In this document: in pieces, positions 55,664 through 64,000 of the stretch
Layout: each line of letters starts with the position of its first letter
Position numbering within the stretch: the first letter of the stretch is position 1
IMG/VR virus record: IMGVR_UViG_3300044535_000389
Span: 39,630-103,629 of that record
Length of the DNA stretch: 64,000 bases
Direction: 5' to 3' (one strand)
Origin: a virus
Made by a program: the position numbers and the translations under genes
Notes under the pieces: model-generated
Told to the model about the DNA's origin: nothing
Databases searched by the model: none
Seen by the model: only the letters and a program-made list of their open reading frames with translations

Positions 55664-56176
55664 TTATGCAGTCAGATAATGTGAGTAGTTAAAGGTTACG
55701 GTGAACTCTTCAATTACGTCATTCTGACCATACTGTAAACCAATTTCCGACATGTTAATCGGGAAAGCATTATAAAGAACATACGTCATAAGTGGATCGT
55801 CATTACGATCTAGATGTTCTACTGACATATCAACTTGATAGTCAATTGGATTTAGAATACCAGTGTTGGCTTCTAGATCATTCATACCATTCATCCACTC
55901 TTCGAATGGGCGACGAAGCGACATAGCAGTGTCGTTGACAACTGTGATTGTGAACGGATCAAAGATACGCTCACCTGCCAACTTAACTTCGCGGCCGCGG
56001 TATTGAATGATTGTTGGGTTTACTGTTGACGCAGGAAGTGCTGCACCAGTAACTAGTAACGAGTATTCTGTATCCGGTACCGAAGAAACGTAGCCTGGGA
56101 ATGTTAGAATAACACGGAACTGGTTTGGTCTAGCACCGCCAGCCCCTAGTAACCCTTTAAATTTTGAAATATCCAT
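55664..56176 (-). CDS. gp19: Tail tube protein (T4 gp19)
   Basis: A 170-aa tail tube subunit: MDISKFKGLLGAGGARPNQF, LVTGAALPASTVNPTIIQYR, GREVKLAGERIFDPFTITVV and WMNGMNDLEANTG match gp19-type tubes. T4 gp19 is 163 aa. The minus strand just before the start reads TATAAATGG, near the late motif but overlapping the ATG. It lies between sheath gp18 and portal gp20, the canonical order. Confidence 0.95.
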   Translation of the reverse strand: MDISKFKGLLGAGGARPNQFRVILTFPGYVSSVPDTEYSLLVTGAALPASTVNPTIIQYRGREVKLAGERIFDPFTITVVNDTAMSLRRPFEEWMNGMNDLEANTGILNPIDYQVDMSVEHLDRNDDPLMTYVLYNAFPINMSEIGLQYGQNDVIEEFTVTFNYSHYLTA

Positions 56177-56209
56177 TTATAAATCTCCTATTTCTATTTA
56201 GTCGGGTTA

Positions 56210-57892
56210 TTAGGCGCCAACTTCTGTGAACGATACTGAGGTACGAACCGCAACAAAGTTCAGATAGATGAAGTTAATCGAACGTGCTGGCTTGATGTAG
56301 ATATCAGCAACAAATTCATTGCGGTCGATAACTTCGCCAGTGTTGTTTGTTTCATCGCAAACAACGCGGAAGTCAAAGATACCACGACGGCCGCGAACGT
56401 CACGTAGGAATGGTTCAACCATCGAACGAAACTGTGCGCGACTAAAGACATCGTTGAACTCAAAGAGTTGATACTTGGCCGCAGTTGCGATAGCCTTTTC
56501 AAGAACAATGAATAGACGGCGAACATTGATACGGTCGAATGCGCTTGGCTTAGCAAGAAGAGTCTTATCACCGTAAAGTAGAGTGCCTTCACCTGGGAAG
56601 GTAGCTACTGGGTTAACACCATTCTTGTAAAGTGTGTCGCGTTCTGTTTGATTTGGTGACCAAACTAACTTAACAATATTCTTGAGTTGACCGCGATTGA
56701 AGCCAGCAGGTGACCACCAGGCATCGTTTGTCTGATCTGTGCGGGCGCATAGACCAGCAGTATCAGCATTCAGAGGAACATTGATGTATTCATCATTATA
56801 GCGGTCATACTGGCGCTTCCAGCCAGAATCCATGACGGCGTATGAAGTATTACGGTTAATATCATCTTGACGATATTCAACTACATCCGCAGCTTCACTG
56901 CCAGCGTTGTTGTATACAGCGGCAAGGGGTGGTGATAGGAATACAACGCAATCTAAACGAGCTAACGCTACGTTATCGATAACGTGAGTTACTACTGCGG
57001 CTGCGTGACCACCGGTTAGGACAAGTGAAATATCAACAATTTCTTTGTTTGCAAACAGGCTGTAAGCGTCTTGCAGATCACCAGTTGAGGGCGTAGCAAC
57101 ATTACCACCACGTAAGTCCAAAACTAGCGCGTCTTGGCCAGCGGTTTGACCGTCTTGTTCTGTACCATCAAATGCGGTTGCAGAAGTAGCACCCCAGTTT
57201 CTACCCGATGGGTGATTCATCCACCAGATATATTGTGATTGTTGGTTAAGAACTTCCTTGTAGTAGTTGTTTGTACCGTCAGCCAGTTTGTTACCAACCT
57301 GCTTAGAAGCAAATGCAAATCTTTCAACTACTGTATTGGTTGCGCCAGAAAAACGACCAAGTGTATCGACAACTACAATGTGTAGTTCGTCATTCGAACA
57401 GCCAACCGCAGCGGCCTGGGCACTTGTGCCAGGGGCACCATCAAAGAATGAAGCATATTCCCAGCCAGTGAATGAAGTGGCGTCCGCATATTGAACTTCA
57501 AGGCTATTGCCATAAAGACCAGGGTATTTAGCAGCTACATCACCATTCGGGGTGCCACCGTTTGCATAAACGGCTTCATAAACGTCTTGATTGGGAATGA
57601 AAACGCCGCTGCCTTCAGAGGTAGCATTCTCTGCGGCTGTGCCCACAGCACGAACAAGCTGCAGGTTGTTGCCATATGCCAAGAAGTTGGCAGCAGTGAA
57701 CCAGTCGGTAGGGTCTAGTGGTAGACCAAAATACTTGCGAAGTTCATTTTCTGAACCCACGGTAAAAATTTCTCCTACAGGACCCCAGTTGAAGTAACCA
57801 GCAAACGCGCCTGCCGAAGTCGATACGGCTGGAATAACGTTTGTTAGATCCTTTTCTGCTACTAGGACACCTGGCGATAATTGAAAAGCCAT
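56210..57892 (-). CDS. gp18: Contractile tail sheath (T4 gp18)
   Basis: A 560-aa sheath subunit. It opens MAFQLSPGVLVAEKDLTNVI and AFAGYFNWGPVGEIFTVGSE, typical of gp18; NRGQLKNIVKLVWSPNQTER, PSAFDRINVRRLFIVLEKAI and the C-terminal DFRVVCDETNNTGEVIDRNE plus KPARSINFIYLNFVAVRT are conserved polymerisation strands. Shorter than T4 gp18 (659 aa), lacking one of the protruding domains, as in marine relatives. Confidence 0.96.
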   Translation of the reverse strand: MAFQLSPGVLVAEKDLTNVIPAVSTSAGAFAGYFNWGPVGEIFTVGSENELRKYFGLPLDPTDWFTAANFLAYGNNLQLVRAVGTAAENATSEGSGVFIPNQDVYEAVYANGGTPNGDVAAKYPGLYGNSLEVQYADATSFTGWEYASFFDGAPGTSAQAAAVGCSNDELHIVVVDTLGRFSGATNTVVERFAFASKQVGNKLADGTNNYYKEVLNQQSQYIWWMNHPSGRNWGATSATAFDGTEQDGQTAGQDALVLDLRGGNVATPSTGDLQDAYSLFANKEIVDISLVLTGGHAAAVVTHVIDNVALARLDCVVFLSPPLAAVYNNAGSEAADVVEYRQDDINRNTSYAVMDSGWKRQYDRYNDEYINVPLNADTAGLCARTDQTNDAWWSPAGFNRGQLKNIVKLVWSPNQTERDTLYKNGVNPVATFPGEGTLLYGDKTLLAKPSAFDRINVRRLFIVLEKAIATAAKYQLFEFNDVFSRAQFRSMVEPFLRDVRGRRGIFDFRVVCDETNNTGEVIDRNEFVADIYIKPARSINFIYLNFVAVRTSVSFTEVGA

Positions 57893-57951
57893 ATTCTTCT
57901 CCTCGTTGTAAACTTGACAATATTAACTTGTCGTTTTATGTTTTATGTTTT

Positions 57952-57959
57952 TATTTATA
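57952..57959 (-). promoter_or_regulatory. Late promoter TATAAATA
   Basis: An exact minus-strand match 60 bases before the gp18 ATG, just after the gp17 stop; it separates packaging from tail gene transcription. Confidence 0.78.
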
Positions 57960-57971
57960 AAAATGTAAAAG

Positions 57972-59612
57972 TTACAGTAGCCAACCTTCGCGCCGAGGTT
58001 CTTCGTCCTCGGATACTTTCCAAAGATCACCATTTGATACGAAATAGTCTTCTTGAAATCCATTATTTATTGCTCCAAACGGGGTCATGTCCTCTTCAAT
58101 TTGATCCATCTGGTCCTTATACATTCTTTCTCTGATATCAACATTTGTCATGTCTTTGAAGTATGGATTACTTGTCATCCAAGCTAATAGAACCAGACTC
58201 ATTACAAGATCATCAAAGTAACCTTCATCTGCCATCCAACTTCCCTGCTTTTCGATGAAAGTAGAGAACTCAGAAATGGTTTCAGCATCAAATACTAATA
58301 ATTTTTGTTCTTCAAGTAGAGATTTTAGAGCAAAACAACCCTGTCTCTTTACTTGTTTGGTCATTCTAACACCGCGCTGAGTCTTTGTACCAAAACCAGG
58401 TGATAGATATTGTTTCAAAGCAGTCTTTACAGTAGTCAGAATATTATCATACTCTAACTCCATATGTAGAATATCGGCCACTTGCTGGCCGATATCATTA
58501 ATTTCAACAAGAATATATGCCTTGTTGTAGTCGGTACCTACTTTAGCTACGATGTTAGGAAACAACATCGGTGCAATTTTATTATCACGATACTTAGCCA
58601 CCAATTTGTATGGTGCTTCTGTAACATCCAAAACTGTGAAAGCAGAATAGTCTCCGCCTACACCTCGCGCCGTATCTACACCCATTGCGTAGATATGGCC
58701 GTCGATAGGTTCTTCAAAAATATCCAGTCCATCTTTTGCGTGAATAGGATCAATCGAACTCATTGCACCCAAAGTCTTGGCTGAAACGAGAGTGTTACTC
58801 GAACCAAGAAACTCGCAAAGAACTTCTTGGTTAAACTTTAGTTCTCCAAGCAAGCGTAGTTGCTCTTCTGCCCAGGCTTCATCTCTACCAGGAATTCTGT
58901 GGTAAGGAATAAACATAGGCACAAAGCCGTTGTTTCCTTTTTCAGCCTCGTTCCAGAATTTCCAGAAGTGATTGTAACCGAGGGGAGTAGAAGTCAGAAG
59001 AATCTTAGTTGTCTGACCAGCAGAAATCGTAGGATAAACAGAAGCAAAGAATTGTTCTGCGACGGTGTTTGGAATGATGGCGGCCTCATCGATGTATAGC
59101 CAGTTAACAGACTTACCACGAATACCAGATGCCGTTGTAGCAGCGGTGAAAATCTTAGAGCCGTTTTCTAGCTCTACGTCACCCTTGTTCCATGTCTTGA
59201 CGCCCTGTTGCATCCATAGAGGCAAGTGTTCATACATACCCTGATAACGAGCCATAACTTCACGAGCAGCGGCCGTCTTATTGGCCATGATAGCCACGGT
59301 CTTGCTGTCTTGAAAGAGAGTATACCAAAGAATACATGCCGCAGAAGTGATAGTCTTACCCTGCTGGCGACCTTCCATGAGAATCGCTTTACGATTATCT
59401 AGAATATGTTTTACTTTTTCTTTCTGGCAATCATACAACTTAAATAACTGAAGACCATAATCCAGTGTGACAATCATACAATAATTTTCAATAAAGTAAA
59501 TAGGATCTTCCTGGCACTTTTCAATTTCTGCCAGCTGTTCGAATGTAAAGTTATGCTTATGACCAATCGGCTTTAAGTTAATATTACCGTGATACGAGGA
59601 TTCCTCACTCAT
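57972..59612 (-). CDS. gp17: Terminase large subunit (T4 gp17)
   Basis: A 546-aa packaging motor. ATPase: Walker A MEGRQQGKTIT (about 96-106), Walker B WLYIDEAAII, coupling motif LLTSTPLG. Nuclease: MGVDTARGVGGDYSAF (catalytic Asp), VEINDIGQQVAD and the C-terminal GYFDDLVMSLVLLAWM (RuvC-like acidic set). T4 gp17 is 610 aa. Overlaps gp16 by 8 bases. Confidence 0.97.
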   Translation of the reverse strand: MSEESSYHGNINLKPIGHKHNFTFEQLAEIEKCQEDPIYFIENYCMIVTLDYGLQLFKLYDCQKEKVKHILDNRKAILMEGRQQGKTITSAACILWYTLFQDSKTVAIMANKTAAAREVMARYQGMYEHLPLWMQQGVKTWNKGDVELENGSKIFTAATTASGIRGKSVNWLYIDEAAIIPNTVAEQFFASVYPTISAGQTTKILLTSTPLGYNHFWKFWNEAEKGNNGFVPMFIPYHRIPGRDEAWAEEQLRLLGELKFNQEVLCEFLGSSNTLVSAKTLGAMSSIDPIHAKDGLDIFEEPIDGHIYAMGVDTARGVGGDYSAFTVLDVTEAPYKLVAKYRDNKIAPMLFPNIVAKVGTDYNKAYILVEINDIGQQVADILHMELEYDNILTTVKTALKQYLSPGFGTKTQRGVRMTKQVKRQGCFALKSLLEEQKLLVFDAETISEFSTFIEKQGSWMADEGYFDDLVMSLVLLAWMTSNPYFKDMTNVDIRERMYKDQMDQIEEDMTPFGAINNGFQEDYFVSNGDLWKVSEDEEPRREGWLL

Positions 59613-60069
59613 GTTCTATCACTTTGGCTTTCTCGGCTTTCAATGCCTTAAGTAAATCAGATGTGGAACCAGAAAAGATGATATTGTTTTGTGTATCAAT
59701 ATTCTGTTTCTTTGGTTCTTCTTCTCGCAACTTCTTTTTCTTTGCTTGCAAATCAAGAAGGTCTTTGGCTGCATCACCTGTGGTCTTAATCAACTGACCT
59801 ACTACTTCATATGCACGAGGACTATCACTAGCTAGAGCGACATTCAACATACCTTCGAGTGCCTGTTGACTGGTACCAATCAAATCGTTTAGTTTTTTTC
59901 TTGCGACTAGATAGTCATCTTCGATATCATCGCCAGTGGATATAATTTGAGGTACCAGAGGTTCTTCAACCACTACTGGTAGTTTTTCTTCTTTCGAACT
60001 CAGAACTTCATCCATATGTGTGCCAAAAATGGCATCTAATTTATCGTATTGATTATTCGTAGGCTTCAT
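59605..60069 (-). CDS. gp16: Terminase small subunit (T4 gp16)
   Basis: A 154-aa helical protein that regulates gp17 and recognises DNA. Conserved: DDYLVARKKLNDLIGTSQQA, EGMLNVALASDSPRAYEVVG and the GDAAKDLLDLQAKKKKLREE coiled coil. I start at ATG 60069 (GGAG 7 bases upstream). T4 gp16 is 164 aa. It lies between gp15 and gp17 in T4 order (17 bases overlap with gp15). Confidence 0.93.
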   Translation of the reverse strand: MKPTNNQYDKLDAIFGTHMDEVLSSKEEKLPVVVEEPLVPQIISTGDDIEDDYLVARKKLNDLIGTSQQALEGMLNVALASDSPRAYEVVGQLIKTTGDAAKDLLDLQAKKKKLREEEPKKQNIDTQNNIIFSGSTSDLLKALKAEKAKVIEHE

Positions 60070-60829
60070 CAAATTGCTCCACATAATTCCAATCGTCTAG
60101 ATAGGATGCATCATTAGGCGTATAGGTTACTTGATACTTAATTTTTTCCAACGTATCCACACTCGGATTAATGGCCGCATACGTATTAGCAATCGCAGTT
60201 TTAATATAACCTTGCATATCAACTGGACCGTAGAAGTTTATACCAAGATTAAAGGTTAGATTCCACACAATAGATTGTCTTTGTGTAAACTCACCTTCGT
60301 AATTGTCTTCGTATGAGACATTCTCTAGTATAATTTGTAAATCTCTTTTGATTCCCATTTCTGGAATATCAGTTATGGACACACAAAAATCTGGATTGAA
60401 GAACGGTAAAATCTGTTCGATGATTTGAAGACCATCATCTTGATTTTTTGTCACAATAAAAAGAGATATCGATAAAGTATATGGTGTGCTAGTATACTGC
60501 ACTCTTACTTTATCTGCATCGTCGCCCACACCCACTGCTATATTCTTGGTAAGAATATTCAATTTCTGTTGTGGATTATATTGAAGGCCTGTAATCTCGA
60601 ACCCAATTCTAGGCAATGTGATTGCAACCGACGCCGGATCGTTTCCAGGTACCGCAGCAACTCTTGCCAGAAACTTATCTTTAGGTCCGTATGCAAGGGG
60701 AACGCGAATAGACTGAGCTATTTCACCCGCAGAGTTTTTACGCTCTACGGTTAGTTGATTGAATATCGTTCCAAAAGCAATGATAGCTTTACGAATATGT
60801 TGATGATAAAAATGCTGCTTCAAAAACAT
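60053..60829 (-). CDS. gp15: Tail sheath stabiliser/completion protein (T4 gp15)
   Basis: A 258-aa tail terminator. The N terminus MFLKQHFYHQHIRKAIIAFG with TIFNQL is the gp15 signature; further matches are IRVPLAYGPKDKFLAR, LPRIGFEITGLQYNPQQKLN, LSISLFIVTKNQDDGLQIIE and ENVSYEDNYEGEF. Length is close to T4 gp15 (272 aa). Hexamer capping the sheath and binding the neck. Confidence 0.95.
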   Translation of the reverse strand: MFLKQHFYHQHIRKAIIAFGTIFNQLTVERKNSAGEIAQSIRVPLAYGPKDKFLARVAAVPGNDPASVAITLPRIGFEITGLQYNPQQKLNILTKNIAVGVGDDADKVRVQYTSTPYTLSISLFIVTKNQDDGLQIIEQILPFFNPDFCVSITDIPEMGIKRDLQIILENVSYEDNYEGEFTQRQSIVWNLTFNLGINFYGPVDMQGYIKTAIANTYAAINPSVDTLEKIKYQVTYTPNDASYLDDWNYVEQFDEAYE

Positions 60830-61584
60830 TATGCCGCTGTCCTTACTTGAACTTCGCCGAATGGGTTGAAGGCGGTAAAGTCTACAAAGCCGGCTGCTTG
60901 TGCTTCAAATTCGTTTGTCTGGTCTAGAGGGTCAACGTTTGCTGTGCCGCTCTCTTGTAAGATAATCGAGTCTCCGGTATTTGATAGAACATAATCACCG
61001 GACTCCATGATAAGTTGCCACCCAAGATTGTCTTGTGTTTTACCATCGGTAATACTATCAATTTCTTCGATCCCAGTATCAATGGTCTCGGAGCTAAATT
61101 CGAATACCTGGCATGACATTCTGTAAGTGTAAATCTTTCCTAACTGGTAGAAAGGATTTAGAAAATCTACGTAGTTGATTTGAAAGAACGTCTTTGTCTT
61201 GGGAAAGAACAGTAAATCACCTTCCGCTGGACGCTCTGGCAACTGCAAATTTTCTGCATTTCTACCCACAGATTCTTCCCAGCGGCGTCTAGCAACAACA
61301 AACGTTGCGGTAGACCTGAACTCGAAGCCAAACTTTGTTAGTAGCTCACCTTCTCCCTCAAAACCTTCTGTATTTTCAAGATACATTTCCAATGGGTATG
61401 CTTGGGTAAAATATGATAGGGCATCTTCATATAGAATTTCGTCTTTGTTACCTATAGTTCTAGGAAGATAGTAAACATCATGTCCATAAATCTTCATGCT
61501 TTCGATAACCAGGTCCTCCAACAAACGCTGTTCGTTTGTGGTTCCCGACGTATTTCCTGATTGAAAGTAGAAGTTGGTAGGCAC
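60829..61584 (-). CDS. gp14: Neck protein (T4 gp14)
   Basis: A 251-aa head-completion protein. NEQRLLEDLVIESMKIYGHD, VYYLPRTIGNKDEILYEDAL and KFGFEFRSTATFVVARRRWE, plus LLFFPKTKTFFQINYVD, are conserved in gp14. T4 gp14 is 256 aa. Binds gp13 and gp15 at the head-tail joint. The stop overlaps the gp15 ATG by one base. Confidence 0.95.
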   Translation of the reverse strand: MPTNFYFQSGNTSGTTNEQRLLEDLVIESMKIYGHDVYYLPRTIGNKDEILYEDALSYFTQAYPLEMYLENTEGFEGEGELLTKFGFEFRSTATFVVARRRWEESVGRNAENLQLPERPAEGDLLFFPKTKTFFQINYVDFLNPFYQLGKIYTYRMSCQVFEFSSETIDTGIEEIDSITDGKTQDNLGWQLIMESGDYVLSNTGDSIILQESGTANVDPLDQTNEFEAQAAGFVDFTAFNPFGEVQVRTAA

Positions 61585-61590
61585 GATAAA

Positions 61591-62241
61591 TTATACCGAT
61601 GTTATCGTAAAGACTGCACTTGCAACTGCAGGTCTCACATAAGGTGTAGTTTGTGCGGCGGTGTATTCGAGACTAATTCTTTCATGATCGCTTAGAGCAA
61701 AGCGCAATTCAATATAATCGTCGGCCTCAATATCGTCAATAATCCATTGTTTAGCAAGTAGTTGATATACTGGGTTTACCAACCCACCACCTCTGATTTG
61801 AATCTTAACGGCAGTTTCAGCAATGTCATCGCCATTCTTTGCTAACCAAAGAAAAACATCACGCTCGGCATTACCAGTGCTTTTTACTTGCATTTCTAAA
61901 AATACTTTATAAGTACCATCGTTGGAAAGCACAACTCTAGATGGTTGGGCAGATGTGACAGTTACATCATCAGTTAAATGTGCAGTAGTATCTGTATACC
62001 AGTCAAATGCATACACAGTATTAGAAGCATTGGCTGTTATGTTTGCTTTCTTGTGAAAACATCCTTGAGAGCGATCGGTATTGGATGGAGTTAAAATTGA
62101 AATGCCGCCTGGAGATACACCATCTGATCTGCGAAGTTCCCCTGTAGTATCATCATAAAATATCTCTCCCCTGCGACCAATATAATTGGTGGCAACAGTA
62201 CCACCCATGTTTGCCGTGAAAATTTTTCTAGTTGTTGCCAT
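61591..62241 (-). CDS. Virion structural protein inserted between gp13 and gp14 (216 aa)
   Basis: A beta-rich protein. YIGRRGEIFYDDTTGELRRS with DGVSPGG is the short 'GRxGEIxxxDTxGxLRxSDG' head domain that many phage fibre and neck appendages use. The C-terminal about 140 residues (YKVFLEMQVKSTGNAERDVF; YIELRFALSDHERISLEY) look like a C1q/TNF-like jelly roll. Probably a neck whisker, collar or short-fibre protein (inference). T4 has no gene at this place. Confidence 0.75.
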   Translation of the reverse strand: MATTRKIFTANMGGTVATNYIGRRGEIFYDDTTGELRRSDGVSPGGISILTPSNTDRSQGCFHKKANITANASNTVYAFDWYTDTTAHLTDDVTVTSAQPSRVVLSNDGTYKVFLEMQVKSTGNAERDVFLWLAKNGDDIAETAVKIQIRGGGLVNPVYQLLAKQWIIDDIEADDYIELRFALSDHERISLEYTAAQTTPYVRPAVASAVFTITSV

Positions 62242-62244
62242 TTT

Positions 62245-63213
62245 TTATCCTACCATAAAATCGACGGGAAGTTCCGAACTTAGCTGCATGTCTTGTTGTA
62301 TCATCCGAAGTTCTTCAACTGCTTCATCATAGACTTGCTGACCGTTCATGACGATGCCACCTGGTAATTGCATACCACCAAATTTTTTCATATTGATTCC
62401 CCACTGCTTTTTAATTAAAGCGGTAGCATATTCTTTCAGGAATCTATCATCATACACCTGAGTGTATGTATTTGGATCGACAATGCGGTAGCATTCAACA
62501 ATAATGAAATCGCCTGGTTGGAATACATCTCTCCAATTACAATGAATTTCTAGCTTATCTGTCTTACGATTATATGCAAATGATCTATCACCAACTAGTA
62601 GCATATCAAGCATTGACAAATATTGTTGCATTTGGGTGTAGTAAATCATGTCTGCCGACAGAAGATTATACATGTCATTCATGCGGAATTGATACATAAC
62701 ATCAAACATATTGTTTGCGTTATTCATACCAGAGCTTGGACCGTTTACTGGCAATACTCTGATAACGCCAATAACGGCATCAGGAATAGATACATATCCA
62801 TTCTCAATATCACCAGGAGTATAAAAAGTTGTGGAAGCTAGTGTTCTACTAAAGCCAGAGGTTTCGCCCGTGACTGTTTCACTTGCAACAAATGTGCCCG
62901 ATACATCACTAACAGTTAAAGTTGTGCCGTTGATAGAAACAACGTTGCAGCTTGCGCCAGATGTTGCGCCGACCAACAACTCACCGACTGTGAATGATGG
63001 GGCCGACAGTCCAGTAAATTTAAGTGTTGCACCCGTAACCTGGTGTTGAAGATAAACTCTCTCAACGCCATCAAAATGAAACTCTTGGAAATACTGCAAT
63101 GCGTCATCGATACGATCTTCTATTTGATCGTCATCGACGTTAATTTCGATCACCGGAAAACCGAGTCTACGGAGACAGTAATCTATTAACCCTTGTCTTG
63201 ATGAAATTGCCAT
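62245..63213 (-). CDS. gp13: Neck protein (T4 gp13) with beta-rich insertion
   Basis: A 322-aa neck protein. RQGLIDYCLRRLGFPVIEIN, VDDDQIEDRIDDALQYFQEF at the N terminus and the C-terminal IVECYRIVDPNTYTQVYDDR, FLKEYATALIKKQWGINMKK and GIVMNGQQVYDEAVEELRMI match gp13. Between residues about 60 and 130 a strand-rich, Ser/Thr/Gly-rich segment (FTVGELLVGATSGASCNVVS; VSGTFVASETVTGETSGF) interrupts the family sequence and resembles structural decoration modules. Core size otherwise fits T4 gp13 (309 aa). Confidence 0.93.
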   Translation of the reverse strand: MAISSRQGLIDYCLRRLGFPVIEINVDDDQIEDRIDDALQYFQEFHFDGVERVYLQHQVTGATLKFTGLSAPSFTVGELLVGATSGASCNVVSINGTTLTVSDVSGTFVASETVTGETSGFSRTLASTTFYTPGDIENGYVSIPDAVIGVIRVLPVNGPSSGMNNANNMFDVMYQFRMNDMYNLLSADMIYYTQMQQYLSMLDMLLVGDRSFAYNRKTDKLEIHCNWRDVFQPGDFIIVECYRIVDPNTYTQVYDDRFLKEYATALIKKQWGINMKKFGGMQLPGGIVMNGQQVYDEAVEELRMIQQDMQLSSELPVDFMVG

Positions 63214-63232
63214 ACGGTGTCCTCTTTAGGAC

Positions 63233-63240
63233 TATTTATA
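63233..63240 (-). promoter_or_regulatory. Late promoter TATAAATA
   Basis: An exact minus-strand match 20 bases before the gp13 ATG; it overlaps the stop of the upstream fibre-like gene. Confidence 0.75.
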
Positions 63241-63478
63241 ATGAACCCATATCGTAAACTGGAGGACTTGTGCCAGTAATATCCCCCAGATCGATGGTTT
63301 CTGGAATAGTGAAAAAGTCCGGATTATACCCACCAACTTCGATAATACTACCGTCCGTCTTCTTTGAATACAATACGCCATCGGCTAAATTTACAGCAAG
63401 TTCACCGACTGAAATATCATTAGCACCTGGTATGGCGCCAGTGGTTTCACTTCTTTTAAGTTGGACAACGGTCGACAT
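63236..63478 (-). CDS. Short fibre-head-like structural protein (80 aa)
   Basis: A protein with VVQLKRSETTGAIPGANDIS and VGELAVNLADGVLYSKKTDG near the N terminus, the common 'LKRS...GELAVNxxDGxLYxKKxDGxI' domain that heads tail and collar fibres of marine phages, followed by only about 30 more residues. It is either a free-standing small fibre domain or an N-terminal piece of a split fibre. Its ATG overlaps the stop of the next fibre gene (TAATG). Confidence 0.72.
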   Translation of the reverse strand: MSTVVQLKRSETTGAIPGANDISVGELAVNLADGVLYSKKTDGSIIEVGGYNPDFFTIPETIDLGDITGTSPPVYDMGSL

Positions 63479-64000
63479 TAGTTTAATAGTGTCCCTGCGG
63501 CGTCATAGATATTGATACGGAAATATGCGCTTGAGTTTCCATCAAGAAGATCAGCATCAAGTCCTGAACCTGCACCATCTACTGTTTTAATTGCATCAAG
63601 CATATTCGTTGCGGTGAATGAACCACCTAGAGCTACAGATGTGCCCGCAAGAGTGATTGCACTATTAGTCAGCGATGAGTTAGCAATATTTGAAAGAGTA
63701 TTTGATGCGCCACTGATTGTTTTATTTGTTAAGGTATTGGTAGAAGATATAGTTGGAACAACCACACCCTCAACAGCAAGAACACCCGCAGATGAACGTG
63801 TTAAAGTAGTATCAGTAGCGTGTCCTAATTCAATACTACCAACACCTAATGCAGTGGAAGTGGAAGCAGTAATACCGCTAACTGGTAGACCAGTAGCATT
63901 TGTTAATGTACCAGAAGATGGAGTGCCAAGCGCACCACCCGAATAGAGAACTGTACCACCAGCACCGAAAGCAACTGATGAAGAATCCGTACCAGTAAAT
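63478..64000 (-). CDS. Tail/collar fibre-like protein (5' end outside window)
   Basis: At least 173 codons of an open frame that continues past the right edge. The sequence is a repetitive Ser/Thr/Gly-rich fibre: GTVLYSGGALGTPSSGTLTN, GLPVSGITASTSTALGVGSI, TISSTNTLTNKTISGASNTL, and the C-terminal GLDADLLDGNSSAYFRINIY ('LDGxDSxYF' fibre-type end). Such ends are typical of phage fibres with a GLDADxLDGxxSxxF repeat. Most likely a structural fibre of the neck or tail. Confidence 0.8.
   Translation of the reverse strand, partial: FTGTDSSSVAFGAGGTVLYSGGALGTPSSGTLTNATGLPVSGITASTSTALGVGSIELGHATDTTLTRSSAGVLAVEGVVVPTISSTNTLTNKTISGASNTLSNIANSSLTNSAITLAGTSVALGGSFTATNMLDAIKTVDGAGSGLDADLLDGNSSAYFRINIYDAAGTLLN

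Noticed and set aside
1-64000. CRISPR arrays, insertion sequences, integrase/att sites or restriction-modification genes
   Set aside because: I saw no spaced direct-repeat array, transposase, integrase or DNA-methyltransferase motif; the content is that of a lytic T4-like phage.

Overview
The window is one gene-dense, single-direction segment of a large T4-superfamily myovirus. Every gene I can support lies on the minus strand, so transcription runs from high to low coordinates. Genes abut or overlap by 1, 4 or a few tens of bases, and no gap between genes exceeds about 130 bases. The core is diagnostic: gp13-gp23, gp41, gp43-gp47, gp55, gp61, gp62, UvsX, UvsY, UvsW, RegA and RNase H homologues are all present. 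The gene order, the clamp-loader/RegA/Hsp20 cluster, the MoxR-VWA pair, the 2OG oxygenase, the peptide deformylase and the metabolic genes resemble 'exo-T-even' phages of aquatic and soil bacteria (cyanophage-, pelagiphage- or rhizobiophage-like) more than enteric T4. An overlapping Rz/Rz1 spanin pair and a multidomain endolysin imply a Gram-negative host. A proteobacterial host is likely, but nothing here fixes it.

Layout, from right (upstream) to left. 64000-49.1 kb is the virion morphogenesis block: fibre-like proteins, neck gp13 and gp14, gp15, terminase gp16/gp17, sheath gp18, tube gp19, portal gp20, small prohead core proteins, prohead protease gp21, scaffold gp22, major capsid protein gp23 and a tube-like protein. 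It is punctuated by T4-type late promoters (TATAAATA) and a strong terminator after gp23. 49.1-41.3 kb holds recombination and regulation: UvsY, UvsW, an Sm-like protein, late sigma factor gp55, a DexA-like exonuclease, gp47/gp46, peptide deformylase and a 2OG-Fe(II) oxygenase that appears to be inserted. 41.2-35.1 kb holds a ClpP-like protease, a HAD phosphatase with a capsid-targeting-like N terminus, a secreted Arg/Tyr-rich protein, a metallopeptidase-VWA protein, its MoxR ATPase partner and a DUF3310-like protein. 35.1-25.3 kb is the replisome: clamp gp45, peroxiredoxin, clamp loader gp44/gp62, RegA, Hsp20, an Sm-like protein, a secreted nuclease, DNA polymerase gp43, UvsX and helicase gp41, followed by a tRNA-Arg(UCU). 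25.2-12.9 kb mixes putative internal virion proteins, a Dps-like protein, structural proteins and two lysis-related clusters. 12.9-1 kb is nucleotide and sugar metabolism: primase gp61, ThyX, an epimerase, a MazG-like protein, RNR NrdA/NrdB with a glutaredoxin, a methyltransferase, a GIY-YIG-like protein, RNase H, a cytidylyltransferase and a sulfotransferase cut by the left edge.

Regulation is unusually readable. Replication and accessory genes follow near-consensus sigma70-like promoters (TTGACA/T-16 or 17 bp-TATAAT-like), several with dyad symmetry in the spacer; four between 36.9 and 40.3 kb share a CGANTCG core. Structural genes follow TATAAATA late promoters, presumably read by the encoded gp55. 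The most interesting signals are: capsid-targeting-like N termini on a HAD phosphatase and on a DUF6267-like protein; a 38-bp duplication flanking the 2OG-oxygenase gene that leaves a vestigial deformylase tail; an RBS hairpin overlapping a late-promoter-like site in front of the GIY-YIG-like gene; and a possible ROSE-like RNA thermometer in front of hsp20.
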